Shown: positions 1-57,075, numbered from the stretch's first letter. The stretch: 64,000 nucleotides of DNA from Tretioscincus oriximinensis (GCA_022410635.1 JAJVDF010000217.1:250167-314166), one strand, 5' to 3'. The notes: generated from the letters alone by a model not told the origin. Numbers and translations: made by a program.

Positions 1-165
1 GTATCCATTTACACCCTTAGTGTCCATAAACCTGTCTAGTCCTGTCTTGAAACTATCCAAGCTGTTAGCTACCACTACCTCTTCAGGAAGTAAATTCCAC
101 AGGCCGATGACCCTCTGGGTGAAAAAATACTTCCCTTTGTCTGTTCTCACTTTTCTACCCAACGC
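1..165 (-). mobile_element. CR1/L3-type LINE 3' end
   Basis: On the - strand it matches the recurring CR1-type 3' segment (..CCCAGAGGGTCATCGGCC.., ..GGACTAGACAGGTTTATGG..) seen again at 17020-17200, 35800-35990 and 54290-54340. It lies head-to-head with the next copy. Confidence 0.7.
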
Positions 166-830
166 TAGGACCAGGGAGCCTTCCTTGGAACTAATGGGCC
201 GAAGAGAAGGTCTTCGGCCTGTGGAAATTACTTCCAGAAGAGGTGNGGGTAGCTAGAAGTCTGGATAGTTTTGAGACAGGATTAGACAGGTTCATGGAAG
301 CCAAGGATTTAAATAGCTACTACGGTGGACTCTTGATCCTGCTTCCGGGATAGAGCAATAGGCAGGATTCCTGAAGTCCTATTTGGAGGGAGTCAAGAAC
401 AGGTGAGGTTTTTGCCTTCTTCTGCTTGTGATGCCCAGGTGCTATTTCTGGGCCTGTGTAGACTATGGCAACCCCTCTTTGGCTCATCCACATGCCAGTG
501 TAGACTGTGGCAGGCCCCATTGGAAGCCTGCCATAGTCTGCACTAGCATTTGGATGGCAAGTCCCTTTTCCAAGAGTTGAGAACAGGTGAGGATTTCTCC
601 TTCTTCTTTTTGAGATGCCCAGGGGCATGACCTCTTGGCCCCATTCATTAGGGGTTTTCTTACGTTCTCGTGCATCCCCCCAACATGGGAGAGGACCATG
701 CCACAGTCTACACAAATAGGTGGCTGGCAGGATCCCTATTCCAAGAGTTGAGAACACATGGAGGTTTTGCTTTCTCCTTCTGCTTGAGCTGCCCAGGGGT
801 AACTGGTGGCCCATCAGGTGAAACAGATTT
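166..830 (+). mobile_element. CR1/L3-type LINE 3' end carrying the palindromic insert
   Basis: The 3' end of the same CR1-type family: 'CTAGGACCAGGGAGCCTTCC', 'CAGGATTAGACAGGTTCATG', then a tail with GAACAGGTGAGG..TTCTGCTTG. Between two copies of that tail motif (about 395 and 582) sits the palindromic TGTAGACT.GGCAGGCCCC core (455-570). The rest of the intron to 2086 has no gene-like sequence beyond the next entry. Confidence 0.65.
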
Positions 831-1410
831 TGAGTTTTCTGGTGGTTCTCCTGGCCTTAATTATTTGCAACCATTTACTTCACTGCTATCTATTGCCATT
901 TCTTTGTATTACTACTGACTTGTGGGTGCTTTTATTTTATTTCTTCCATCTTAAATTCAGAGTGACTTCCCATCTAGTAGCAGGAAGTAATTTGAAATAT
1001 TAATAAAATCCAGCAAACTCAGAGCAGTGTGAAACTGCTAAGATCTCAATTTTGAAGGCTGCAGAACCTTTGCCCTGCAGAAGTAGCTGAGTCTGCTTTT
1101 CCAAAGCTAACAGAGACGAAAATTAATGAACACCTTAGAAACGGAGCTTCAAAGGATGATCAAAACCGCCTGAATTTTCCTTGCAGGTGGATTTTCAATA
1201 TTACAGTTTATTGATCCAATCTGTGCTTGTGGCTTAGGGGGGCAATTGCAGCTTGCAATTGGTCTACCAGTGCTTGCCAGTTTATAGGACAGATGGATTC
1301 TTTTTTTATAAAAAAAATATTCTCTCTCATTTCATTAGAAAACATAAAATGTAATTTTNAAAAAATGAATCAAGGATATTTTTTTAAAAAACATTCCAAA
1401 GTATAACAAT

Positions 1411-1560
1411 CAATGTCAGGGCTTGGAACTTTGGGAGCCTCCAGAGACCAATGACACAAAGAAGAAAGAAGGAANAAAGTAAAGAGATAAGGAAGGAAGA
1501 ATACCAGACAGAAGAAAGAAAGCAGTGAAGAAAGGGAGAATGAAAAGAAAGAAATGGCTA
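1411..1560 (+). repeat. Interspersed repeat with purine-rich (GAAG)n tail
   Basis: A short unit (GTCAGGGCTTGGAACTTTGG, then CTCCAGAGACCAATGACAC) runs into an AAGAAAGAAGGAA tract. Related units with the same tail occur at 14930-15060 (+) and, reversed, at 46040-46380. The family is not recognised. Confidence 0.5.
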
Positions 1561-2086
1561 GTGAAATAGGATGGGAGAAGGCAAGGGGGAGGAGGAGCTA
1601 GAGCCCGTTGTATTATTGTAGAGCAATGAGCTAATTCCACGAGTCACTGATAAACCTGCAAGTCATAATTTCATCAGTGGCAGCCTACAAATCTTTAAGG
1701 CCATAAATATTTTGTGAGCCCAAGAAACGCAATTCAATGCGTGAGTATTTTTAACTAGCTTTCATTTAAGGCTTACGATAGTTAAATGTGTGTGTGGAAA
1801 AAAAATGGAGTAAAAGTTACATTTACACATTCCTAGCTTCTAGTCCTGTCCCTTTGCATCCCAGAGGACAGAAGATCTGTCCCATCTGCCCAGGAAAAAG
1901 CATTTNCTTGAGGGACCACAATACCTAGGGTGGACATGTGGCTGGTCCTTCTCTGTAGTAGCCAACCATCTCTTTCCAAATTGCCCATCAAAATGAGGGA
2001 ACNTATCCAGCGTCGAGCAGGAGTGATTGTTTCAGGAGGACTGTCAAAAGTTGGGCAAACCTTCTTTTCCTCTTCCCCCTTGACAG

Positions 2087-48090
<46,004 letters not shown>

Positions 48091-48254
48091 CCTCTGAACT
48101 TTGGCCCTGCTCCGTTTTTCTCCCCCAAGCCACATAGGCACCTATCTTTTACCATTCATGGTGGCTACGCCATCAAATGCTCATACCGTATCGAACCCTC
48201 TCCCACTCTTCTTAAGATTATTTGTTTCCGGAGTCATGGGGTGAATTCACAATG

Positions 48255-48480
48255 AGCCTTATTCTGAGCTATACCTTGGAATAGAGAACTGTCATCCACA
48301 CCTAAATGAGGCCTGCCATAGTCTACACCGGCAAACAAATGACCACGCTTTATCCTGAGCTGTTGGATCTCTGGCCCTTCCAGCACTTAGTCTGAGTTGC
48401 ATCTTGGAATAGGGACCAGCCAGCTACATGCTAGTGTAGACTATGGCAGACCAGATCGTATAGCCCAGAATACAGTTCGG
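48255..48480. mobile_element. Two palindromic MITE-like fragments in the 3' UTR
   Basis: TGAGCCTTATTCTGAGCTAT to GCCTGCCATAGTCTACACC (48256-48335), and GAATAGGGACCAGCCAGC with CATGCTAGTGTAGACTATGG (48405-48470). Confidence 0.6.
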
Positions 48481-48754
48481 TGGAGTCACATCAATAATTA
48501 TTTTTTAAAAAAAACCAAGATTCTTGGAACACCTTTGATATATCTTTCACCAGTAGTTGGGCTCCATCTGCCTATAGTAGTGATTTTTCCGTGATCGACA
48601 GAATTTAGAATCTCTAGGGAAGATGTATGTGGGGCATAGGGTGGCCCAGGTACAAGGAAGACTCCCATTGTTCCTTATAGGAGCCAAAGGTTGGTTGCCT
48701 TGAGACAATTTGGGGGAGAAGCAAAATGAATAGTGGATGAAGTAGTATAANGCC

Positions 48755-48885
48755 CTGTCCACCCTGAGCCTTAATCTTGGGTCAGAGCTTGGCCAATTTT
48801 GGGCCTGCCATAGTCAACACTAGCATATGGATGGCAGGTTCCTATTCTGAGATAGATCCCAGAATAAGGCTCTCTGTGGAGAGGG
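48755..48885. mobile_element. Palindromic MITE-like element in the 3' UTR
   Basis: Ends GCCCTGTCCACCCTGAGCC and, inverted, GGCTCTCTGTGGAGAGGGC; an internal part GGGCCTGCCATAGTCAACAC is kept but the left core is deleted. Confidence 0.65.
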
Positions 48886-49539
48886 CATTTGTGACACAAT
48901 GAATAATTATTGAATTTAGATGNTGATCCAACCTTCCCTGCTGAGAATTGAGGCTAACCTGGCCTTTCACGTTTTTTATTTATGGATTGTGTTGCTCCAT
49001 TTCTGTAGTCTCATTGACTAAAGAAGATGGGAGAAATGAAAAAGTCTTAAAAGTAGCTTTTCACTAAAATAGCAAAGAAATGTTCTCTAAGAGAATAAAA
49101 GAAAGAGTGGCGTGGCTTTTGATTAATACATTTGAATAAATGAATTAGGAGGAAGTCACGTAGGAATCCCGTGTTCCCTCTGAGGTGTATGCTTTGGACT
49201 GAGGAAATTGTGATTTTAAGGACTGACAGCAGAGGCCAAGAGGACCCACAAGCCATCGACCGCCTAAGATTAAAATCCTGACTTAATTTCTGGCAAGACA
49301 GTGCGTTGTCCCTGTTGCATTTCAGAAGAATTGCTGTAGGGTAGACTTCCGCTTCCCCTCTTAGGGTTTCCAAANGTAAAAGAAAATCAGCAGCTGAACC
49401 TACACTGCAAAGATGAGCTGTTGCAAGTCCTTTTACTCTATGAATACAGGAANTCTTCAGTTCCCAAGCTAGCTTGGGTAGATTTCAACCCACCCCAGTT
49501 TATTATGTATAATCTGTCCCTAAACAGTTTTCCGTGTAT

Positions 49540-49830
49540 CTGAAAAAGTGGATTTGTCTACAGAAGCTCATGCTGCCTACCTTTTTCCAGTCAGTCTCAA
49601 AGGGGGTACGAGACCCCCTCGCCAGACTTCATAGCAACTGAAGAAGTAGACCTGTCTACAGAAGCTCCTGCTGCCTACCTTTTCCATGTTAGCCTCAAAG
49701 GGGTTATGAGACCCCCCTCGCCAGACTCCATAGCATCTGACGAAGTAGACTTGCCTAAGGAAGCTCCTGNTGCCTCCTACCTTTTCCTTGTTATTCTTTA
49801 AGGTGCTAGGAGATCCCCTTGCTAGAAACT
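49540..49830 (-). repeat. Tandem triplication (about 98-bp unit) of the unclassified repeat, in the 3' UTR
   Basis: Units start at 49540, 49638 and 49737, each with CTGA.GAAGTAGAC-like start, GAAGCTC.TGCTGCCT, a TTTTCC..GTTA segment, and GAGACCCCC.TCGCCAGACT. Spacing of 98 and 99 bp shows true tandem copies of this interspersed family. Confidence 0.8.
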
Positions 49831-51079
49831 CTTTCCAGAAATGATTGTCCCACTTGTCTCTTGAAAACGATGGTACAGAAGGTATATAGGGATGGTTAAT
49901 CACACCCTCTTCTTTATGTATATTCCCTGGGTCTTCTCTTAAACAGAGAGTGAAAATGTATTGGTCTGTTGTGTTTCTCTGGGGCCCAATGTCTTTTAAG
50001 AGGGAGATTGCACTACAAGTAGTAGAAAGCTTCTTGAACTGATGCTGAGGGTGTTTATATAACAGGAGCAGAGACCATGGAATATACCTGTTAGCTGCTG
50101 CCCTGAAGGTGCCAACCAAGTGGGTACCATCCTAGCATTCCAANTGTATGGCATTTCCCATAGCTGGTGGCCAGTCCTCCCTTTTGCTTTTCAAGAATGC
50201 ACAGCAGAAACTCCTGTGCCTTGTCTACGCACTGCCCAAAGCACCGCCTGCCACATCCTAGCCTGGTCCTTCGCCAAGAGATAAGTGTTCCTTAAGCAGT
50301 TTTTTTAAAAAAGAAACTTAATTGTGGGTTTCTAGTCTATATCTTTGAAGTCCAGCCCCTCCTGCCTTGTTGATTGGTCATTGAATGTCACTGCAAGGTC
50401 AAGACAAACCCATAAAAATTCCTTCCCAATAGGCCTTCTGTTCCATTCCATGAGGTGTTGAACACTAGGCCCAAGCAACTGCCAACGTCTTGAGGGTGGA
50501 GAAAGCGACATCCCCATCATTGACCCTCTTTATTGCCACTATCTGATCCCCTCGCCTTCAACTCCTTCGAGACAAATATCCTTCAATTCTTCCCATGAAT
50601 TTAGGGAGGAAACTGCCATTTCTTGCTACATGAGCTATTGCATAAGGAAAAAAAAATAGGTAAAAGTAGTACCGTTCTGAAAACGAAGTTGCTTTTATAT
50701 TTTGAATATTTGCAAATAATACCCACAGTGGTGGTAGCGGTGTGAAGATGCTTCCCTAAATGCTTACGGGGGAGGCATACGCTTTCTTTGATGTATTTTT
50801 TTACCTTCTGAATTACCTTGGTCAGGTTCTGGAAGACAAAATTTGAGGTTAAACAACCAGGGAGTCTGCGTCTTGCCTATCCCGGAGTCCGTTTAAATTT
50901 CCTTCTAGTCTGAGACGCAGGAGAGCAGGGAAAGGGGAAATAGTTAGTTATATAGATATTATGCAAAAAAATATAGTTTTCTTTAGATCAGAAATGGATA
51001 TTTTAAAGTCAGCCATATGTATTTTGTTTAACGGAGACAGAACTGTGAGCTATGTAATTGCAGCAGAATGTAGGCCTTG

Positions 51080-51235
51080 TGAACACAAGAGCCTTATTCT
51101 GGGTAACATCTCGGGACAGGGCTTGGCCATCCCCATGTCAGTATAGACTATGGCAGGCCCCATTTGGGCCCTGCCATAGTCTACACTAACATGCGGATGG
51201 CTGACAATTCCAATTCGGGAAGTGACCAACCGCTT
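51080..51235. mobile_element. Palindromic MITE-like element in the 3' UTR
   Basis: AGAGCCTTATTCTGGGTAAC, GGCAGGCCCCATTTGGGCCC (palindrome centre), then ACACTAACATGCGGATGG. The right end is degraded. Confidence 0.7.
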
Positions 51236-51690
51236 TCTCTGAACAGCCATCTTTCGACTCAGAGTCAGTTGTGTTATGCAAAAATGTTTTTATATAAATC
51301 ATGTTGATGCGGCTGGTTGCTTAAAAGTATAAGTGTTTTATCGTGCACACCATTTTTATTTTAAATGTAAAATAGGGAGGGTTCTTTTTTCTATTTCAGT
51401 TTAGCGATAAAAACTGGCAGCAGTTGGCTTTAAGTTATTTAAGGAGAAGCTATCCAAGATATGGCCCAAAGATCCTTTTTTATGTATAAAAGGTGGGAGC
51501 CCCAGTTGAAAAGTACATCTGTTTGCCCAAGCTGGGGGGAAATGGAGGACCAAGCGGTACCTCTGTTAAATCTCTACCACCATTAACAGTTGGACAAGGC
51601 GGTCACTGCTCTGAGCTTCCGTTAGTGGAAGGCACAGGTGTTTCTACGGTGGGACATTCAGGGCACCGCCCAGGGGTCCCCCCTGTTTTT

Positions 51691-51842
51691 ACCTTATGNT
51701 TTAAAGGCTCCGCAGTGCGTGGTGAGCCTTCGACGTTGATGATGCCACACGGGCNCCAACAAGAAGTAATCAGAGACCGTCCCAAAAGGTGTAACCAGTG
51801 TCGAAGTGTCACCACGTGTTGCTGAGCCTTTAAATGTAAGGT
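51691..51842. repeat. Long imperfect hairpin in the 3' UTR
   Basis: Arms 51691-51753 and 51781-51842 are complementary: left contains TTTAAAGGCTCCGCAG and CGTGGTGAGCCTTCGAC, right (complement) TTTAAAGGCTCAGCAA and CGTGGTGACACTTCGAC. The loop is about 27 nt. It resembles a foldback MITE; in the transcript it would form a stem of about 60 bp. Confidence 0.7.
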
Positions 51843-52574
51843 AGGAAGACAAGCAGGAGGGGGCCCATTCATTCTGCTGCCCTGGGGCTCCCTGGAGCCT
51901 GGCTCCACCACTGGTGGAAGGACCTATTAGCCTAAGCAAGCAGAGCCCAGTGTACAAGGGTCAGCATATAGAGGAACATTGGTGCTCACTGGGNTGGATC
52001 TAACCTCCACACTGGGCTGCTCGGGCTGGGGAGGTTTGGTGACAGAGTTTAACTTGTCCATAGCATAACCGACAAGGTAAACAAAAATAATCTTTGCTGC
52101 CAATCGAGCAATCATGGGAGGGACAATAATTCAAGATTGTGCCATGCCAGACAGGAAATGAGGTAACATCCCGTAACATCTGTTACGTTGCCTTGGGATG
52201 TTTTGTTGTTGATTTTTTTAAAAATAACGCACCCTGGATTTATAATTTTCCATCCAGTTCTTAAAAAGTAGGAGTTTTCTTGGGTTTTTTATTCAATAAA
52301 TTGGCAGACTGGTACCAAAGACGTTACATCACTTCCCGTGCGTGTCTGTAATGAGAAACGAAAAGTCGTTCCCAGGCATTAGGATTGCGAAATTGGTTCT
52401 TTTTACTGAGTTGCACGGCAATCCGACTTAATCTTTCAAAGGTTTTGTGCAATAAGTTTCTAGAATTATTATTTAGAACGAAACGAATGCGGAGGAAAAC
52501 AAATTCGACCGTAATTTTAGCCATGGGCCGGTATAAGCCAACTTTTTGGAATTGAAGTATCAGCATGCTGTCCC

Positions 52575-52710
52575 CACGGAGCCTTGCTTGGGACAAAGCT
52601 TGGGCATCCCCATGCCATTCAGGGCCTGCCATAGTCTGCACTAGCATGTGGCTGGCAGGTTCCTGTTCAGAGGCAGAGTCCAGAACAAGGCTCAGTGTGA
52701 ACAAGACATT
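52575..52710. mobile_element. Palindromic MITE-like element in the 3' UTR
   Basis: 'TGTCCCCACGGAGCCTTGCT', a shortened centre CCATTCAGGGCCTGCC, 'CACTAGCATGTGGCTGGCAG', and the right end AACAAGGCTCAGTGTGAAC. Confidence 0.7.
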
Positions 52711-53450
52711 TATCCACATTACTGTACAAGGAAAGTGGAGCCTGGCAACAAACCTGCCTGCTCTTTGTCAAACTCATGGATAAGACTTCTTATTTGTTTT
52801 TCTGCCCCAGATGGCATCTCTATGTATATATATATACAGTATTAAATAGCTGTATATATACTTATTTGAGTTGAAAAGCTTTTTTAAAAAAGCATGCAGA
52901 CAGCAATTTTAAGTTTTCCCTTTTTTTTCCAGCACTGGTATTTTTATATATAAAAGAAAAGAACAGAAAAAAAGATAACAAATGAGTGAATATTATGTGG
53001 TATGCATGACTTTAAAAACAAAACAATCGTTTCAAAGCAATATGTACCCTGGTGTGTTTGCCATATTTTAGAGTCCAGCTTAAAGTGCACCTGATCTGTA
53101 ATTGCATTTTGATATTATTTAATCTCTATGTACAATGTTTTGCATGTATTTATATGGGTCTTGGGGATACTTTTTTTTTTGGGGGGGGGGGGTTTCCGGT
53201 TTGGGTGGGGGGCAAAAGAAAAAAGGGTGGGGTTGCAATGATTAGTAATGAGCTTCTTCCAAAATATTTGAAATTAAAAGCATCGATAATGTTCTGATCA
53301 GAAACAAGGGGGAATCGAGCTGATTTTTTTTTTTTAAGGTGCGAGAAATGGAAGGGGGGAAAATAATGTTTTGAACTAATGAAGCTTTTCATTTTTTATT
53401 TTTTATTTTGCACTGGTGAGCAAAAATGATGTTCAGATGCGTTGAGAAAG

Positions 53451-53456
53451 AATAAA
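53451..53456 (+). promoter_or_regulatory. ATP2B4: Candidate polyadenylation signal AATAAA
   Basis: AATAAA after an AT-rich tract, with a GT-rich element (ACGTGTGTCC) about 35 nt downstream. After it the sequence character changes and repeats resume, which fits the gene end. Confidence 0.55.
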
Positions 53457-53824
53457 CTCTGCCCACCTGTAACCACAAAGTCGACAACGTGTGTCCTGCC
53501 AATTTATGAACTCGCTGATGATCTCCTGGAGGCTGCAAGGAAGGATCTCGGGTGCCAGAAGGTCAGACTGGGGCAGGAGCAGAGCGTGAAAAAGGAGACT
53601 AATTTCCACGGGCAGCAATCCCCTGAAACCCGAATTAATGCAGCCCAGTGTGCCTCGGTCGATAAATCTTAGGTGCCCCTTGATCCCTCTTTGGGCAAGA
53701 CCACAAAGAACTGGTGAAGCATTAGCCGGCGCCCCAGGTACAGNCCGACGTAACACTTTATTTCATTATAAGCACGTTCATTATAAGGCACTTTTCTGCA
53801 CAAAAATTCAAACGTACATATATN

Positions 53825-54109
53825 CAGNGATGGTGAATCTTTTGAGCTCGGTGTGCCAAAACTCGTTAAAACACCTAGCTCAACCTGGGTGCCATGTCAC
53901 TTCCAGAAATATCCATAATCTTATGATATTTGTAGTTATTAAGGAAGCAAAAACGAAAAATTCCTTATATTGGTGACCATTTTTATTACTGAATTTTATT
54001 TTTTTCTATTTTTTTCCAATTCTTTTTTAATTTAATAATAATAATTAAAATTTTATCAGGGCAGNGGCATGTCACCTTTGACACGTGTGCCCTAGGTTAG
54101 CCGTCACTG
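53825..54109. mobile_element. hAT-type MITE
   Basis: Left CAGNGATGGTGAATC with GGTGTGCCAAAAC; right GACACGTGTGCCCTAGG and TTAGCCGTCACTG, complementary ends typical of hAT MITEs. A target duplication is not visible, partly because of n bases. Confidence 0.65.
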
Positions 54110-54114
54110 ATATT

Positions 54115-54290
54115 GACAAACGTACCTTGGACACTAACAAGAGAAGGCCAAGAAGCGTAAACTCATAGACACGTCTCCTCCTTCAGTTCATCTTGCCTAC
54201 CTTTTTCTTTCTAGCCCCTTGCTAGAATATCTATATCTGTCTCATCTATAACTTTATATTCATCAATCTGTCCAACTGAAGAAGTAGACA
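54115..54290 (-). repeat. Unclassified 'GAAGTAGAC..AAGCTCATGCTG' repeat
   Basis: GGACACTAACAAGAGAAGGC and 'GTAAACTCATAGACACG', then the opposite-strand form CTGAAGAAGTAGACAGC. Confidence 0.45.
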
Positions 54291-54570
54291 GCTTGGATAG
54301 TTTCAAGACAGGACTAGACAGGTTTATGGACACCAAGGGTATGAATGGATACTAGGAAAGTTGTCTGGATGTTGCCTCTGGGATGGAGCAACAGGCAGGA
54401 CTCTTGAAATGCCATTTGCAGGGAGTCATGAACAGGAGCATATTTTGCTTTCCTCTGTTCAGGCTGCCCAGGTGCATCTGGTGGGCCTCTGAGTGGGACA
54501 GAAGGATGGACTCGATGGGCTGTGGCCTGATCCAGGATGGCTCTTCTTATGGTCTTATGTTCTAGACTTG
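54290..54570 (+). mobile_element. CR1/L3-type 3' end
   Basis: GGACTAGACAGGTTTATGG, TGCCTCTGGGATGGAGC, GGCTGCCCAGGTGCATCTGG and 'GATGGCTCTTCTTATGGTCT'. No palindrome core. Confidence 0.8.
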
Positions 54571-54589
54571 TTTGCAAATACTCACCCAA

Positions 54590-54780
54590 CTTACCTGTTT
54601 CTTGTTAGTCTTTCATNTATTACAATAATCCCTTGCTAGAATAACTGTCTGTCCATCCATCCATCCGTCTAAAGAAAGAACCTTGCCAACGGAAGCTCAC
54701 GCTGCCTGTTTTTTTCTCGTGCTTCAAAACCCCATTGGTAGATATTCTGGACCCAGGTTAGCATGGCTCTTTCTTTGATA
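54590..54780 (+). repeat. Unclassified 'GAAGTAGAC..AAGCTCATGCTG' repeat
   Basis: GGAAGCTCACGCTGCCTG and ATTCTGGACCCAGGTTAGCA mark the family. Confidence 0.5.
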
Positions 54781-54974
54781 TATGCATACACTTATTCCAT
54801 ATGACCGTAGGCCATCACAAAATAAAATAATATTAGATTGGAAATATATAAAGTTTTAAAAACACGACATACTAATAAACATAGATTTTTATTCAAAAAG
54901 CTTCAGAACTGGAGAAATAGAAACGAAAGTTAGGATGTGGTACCATTATGACTGCATTTACTCTGGCTCTGTCT

Positions 54975-55125
54975 ACACTGAGCCTTATTCTGGATTATAT
55001 CTCAACACAAGAGCTCGCCAAACCACATGCCAATGAGGANTATTCAGGGCCTGCCATAGTCTACACAAGCACGTGAATGGCAGGCTCCTATTCCGAGACA
55101 TAGCACAGAATAAGTGAGGACTCAA
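54975..55125. mobile_element. Palindromic MITE-like element
   Basis: TGTCTACACTGAGCCTTATT, then GGGCCTGCCATAGTCTACAC and GCAGGCTCCTATTCCGAGAC, ending AGCACAGAATAAG. The left core is shortened. Confidence 0.7.
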
Positions 55126-55171
55126 CCAATTTGTTGAATTTTTAATGTGAAGAATTTGTATGAATTTTTAA

Positions 55172-55240
55172 CAAAAACAACAACAACAACAACAACAATA
55201 ATAATAATAATAATAATAACAATAATAATAATAATAAATT
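55172..55240 (+). repeat. (CAA)n(TAA)n microsatellite
   Basis: CAACAACAACAA followed by TAATAATAATAA. Confidence 0.9.
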
Positions 55241-55344
55241 AAAAACAACAAGCAAAAAGATCTAATATGTGTGGTTATTACATAAAAAACAACTTACAGT
55301 TGGTCCATTGTAACAAAGCTCCTGGGTGTTCATACTGAGTGTAA

Positions 55345-55480
55345 CTCCAGGGTCTGCCTCGGGATACGCTGGTGCAGGCTAAGGCAGGCCCTGGTGTGTA
55401 GGTATCCAAGCCATAGTCCGGAGGCAAGTCCGAAAGGTGTCCTGGAACGAGGCCCAACGTGGGCAGAACCGTCCAGAGAC
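55345..55480. mobile_element. Palindromic MITE-like element, diverged copy
   Basis: GGTGCAGGCTAAGGCAGGCC, GTGTGTAGGTATCCAAGC and TCCTGGAACGAGGCC follow the family order. Confidence 0.4.
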
Positions 55481-55754
55481 CTGGTCTAATCCTTCTCCGT
55501 TGGCTTCCAAGTCCTTTTTGAGCATTTCCTTGCATCAGGCAGCGTAGATGAGGAAGACGATGGGCTTTACTTCGCAGTCCCGAGTTATGTTGTCCAGACC
55601 TGGGAGACAGTGAAGCATCCGTTCGACTTGTTTCTCAGTGTGATTTCATTTTTATGCCCCACATTTCTTGACCCAAATGGGAATGAAGCGGCTTCACAGT
55701 TTTCTCAGATTTGTTGGAAAACTGCTGAAAGGCTACTTGAAGTCAATCCGATTA

Positions 55755-57075
55755 TTTATTTATTTNTATTTATTTATTTATTTATACTTATACCCCGCCC
55801 TATACCCGAAGGTCTCAGGGCGGNAAAAACAGTAAAACATCANTACAAAAATTAAAAAAGTATAAAACAATATTAAAAGTAGGGATAGAGATGGCATTTC
55901 TTCAGCCAAAGGCCAGGCAAAAGAGGTGCGTCTTCAAGGACCTTCTAAAAGAATACAACGATGATGANAGACGCACCTCGAGGGGGAGACTGTTCCAAAG
56001 ACAAGGGGCAACCACTGAGAAGGCCCTANCCCNGGNTCCCACTCCACTGGCTGTTGAAAGGGGTGGTACCACCAGGAGGGCCTCTCCTGCAGATCTTAAG
56101 GCACGGGCAGGTTGGTATGGAAGAAGGCCTTCCTTTAGATATTTGGGGCCCAAGTTACTTAGGGTCTTGAAAGTTAAAGTCAAAACCTTGAATTGGGCTC
56201 GGTAGCGAATGGGCAGCCAGTGCAGCTCTTTCAAGACCGGTGTGATGTGTGTCCGGCCAGCTGTCCCTGTCAGCAGTCTAGCGGCTGCATTCTGCACCAG
56301 CTGTAGCTTCCGAACCGTTTTCAAGGGCAGCCCCATATAGAGCGCATNACAANAGTCCAATCTGGAAGTTACCAGAGNNTGGATTACTGTGGCTNNATCA
56401 TCCCTGTTCAGAAGTGGCCGTAACTGGCGAACCAGACGTNACTGGAAGTAGGCACTCCTGGCCACTGCCTCCACCTGATTTTCAAGTGTCAGTGCAGAGT
56501 CCAGAAGCACCCCAAGATTTTGCACCCGTCCCTTATAGGGTAATTCTACCCCACCAAGGACCGGGTGCCTCCCCACTTCACGAACCCGGGATGCTCCAAC
56601 ACACAGCACCTCCATCTTGTCTGGATTCAGCTTCAATTTATTGGCCCCCATCCAGCCCATCATTGCCTCCAGGCACCTGTCAAGCACTTCAACCGCCTCT
56701 CCTGATTCAGATGGAACAGAGAGATAGAGCTGAGTGTCATCTGCATATTGATGGCACTTTACTCCAAATCTCCTGATGACCTCTCCCAGCGGCTTCATAT
56801 AGATGTTAAACAGCATGGGGGAGAGGATCGACCCCTGAGGAACCCCACAAGTGAGCTCCCAGGGTGTCGAATAAGACTCCCCCACCAGCACTCTCTGGAA
56901 GCGGCCTTGGAGATAGGAACAGAACCACTGCAATGCAGTGCCACCAACTCCTAAACCATGGTCAATGGTATCAAAAGCCGCTGAGAGATCCAGGAGAACC
57001 AACAGGGTCGCATTGCCCCCATCCCTCTCCCGGAGTAGGTCATCAGCCCTCGTATGAACACCAGACGAGCCCTGC
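55755..57075 (-). mobile_element. L2 LINE, long copy with reverse-transcriptase and C-terminal coding region
   Basis: On the - strand: LLVLLDLSAAFDTIDH, GVPQGSILSPMLFNIYMKPL, the catalytic QYADDTQLYL, NKLKLNPDKMEVLCVG, ELHWLPIRYRAQFKVLTLTF, LGPKYLKEGLLPYQPARALR and APCLWNSLPLEV, then the 3' tail ending in AAATAAATA. The frame is open over more than 1 kb apart from n bases, with a short deletion after FDTIDHGLG. 5'-truncated, with CR1 and SINE-like pieces at 57090-57300. The best-preserved LINE of the window. Confidence 0.9.

Larger units (their letters stand above)
48091..53475 (+). other. ATP2B4: ATP2B4 3' untranslated region (inferred extent)
   Basis: No recognisable coding sequence follows the stop. 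Up to about 53475 there are long AT-rich, low-repeat stretches of 3'-UTR character (50640-51480, 52140-52560 and 52800-53460), interrupted by palindromic MITE copies, a 98-bp triplication and a long hairpin. The end is placed after the AATAAA at 53451. An earlier AATAAA at 52295-52300 could serve a shorter form. Long 3' UTRs are usual for PMCA transcripts; the extent is inferred. Confidence 0.6.

Noticed and set aside
320..814. 164-codon - strand open frame
   Set aside because: Covers a CR1 end with the palindromic insert; similar frames recur at other copies of the repeat.
49577..50119. 180-codon - strand open frame in the 3' UTR
   Set aside because: Its C-terminal half is the 98-bp tandem repeat (98-99 is near a multiple of three, so the frame stays open), and no family is recognised.
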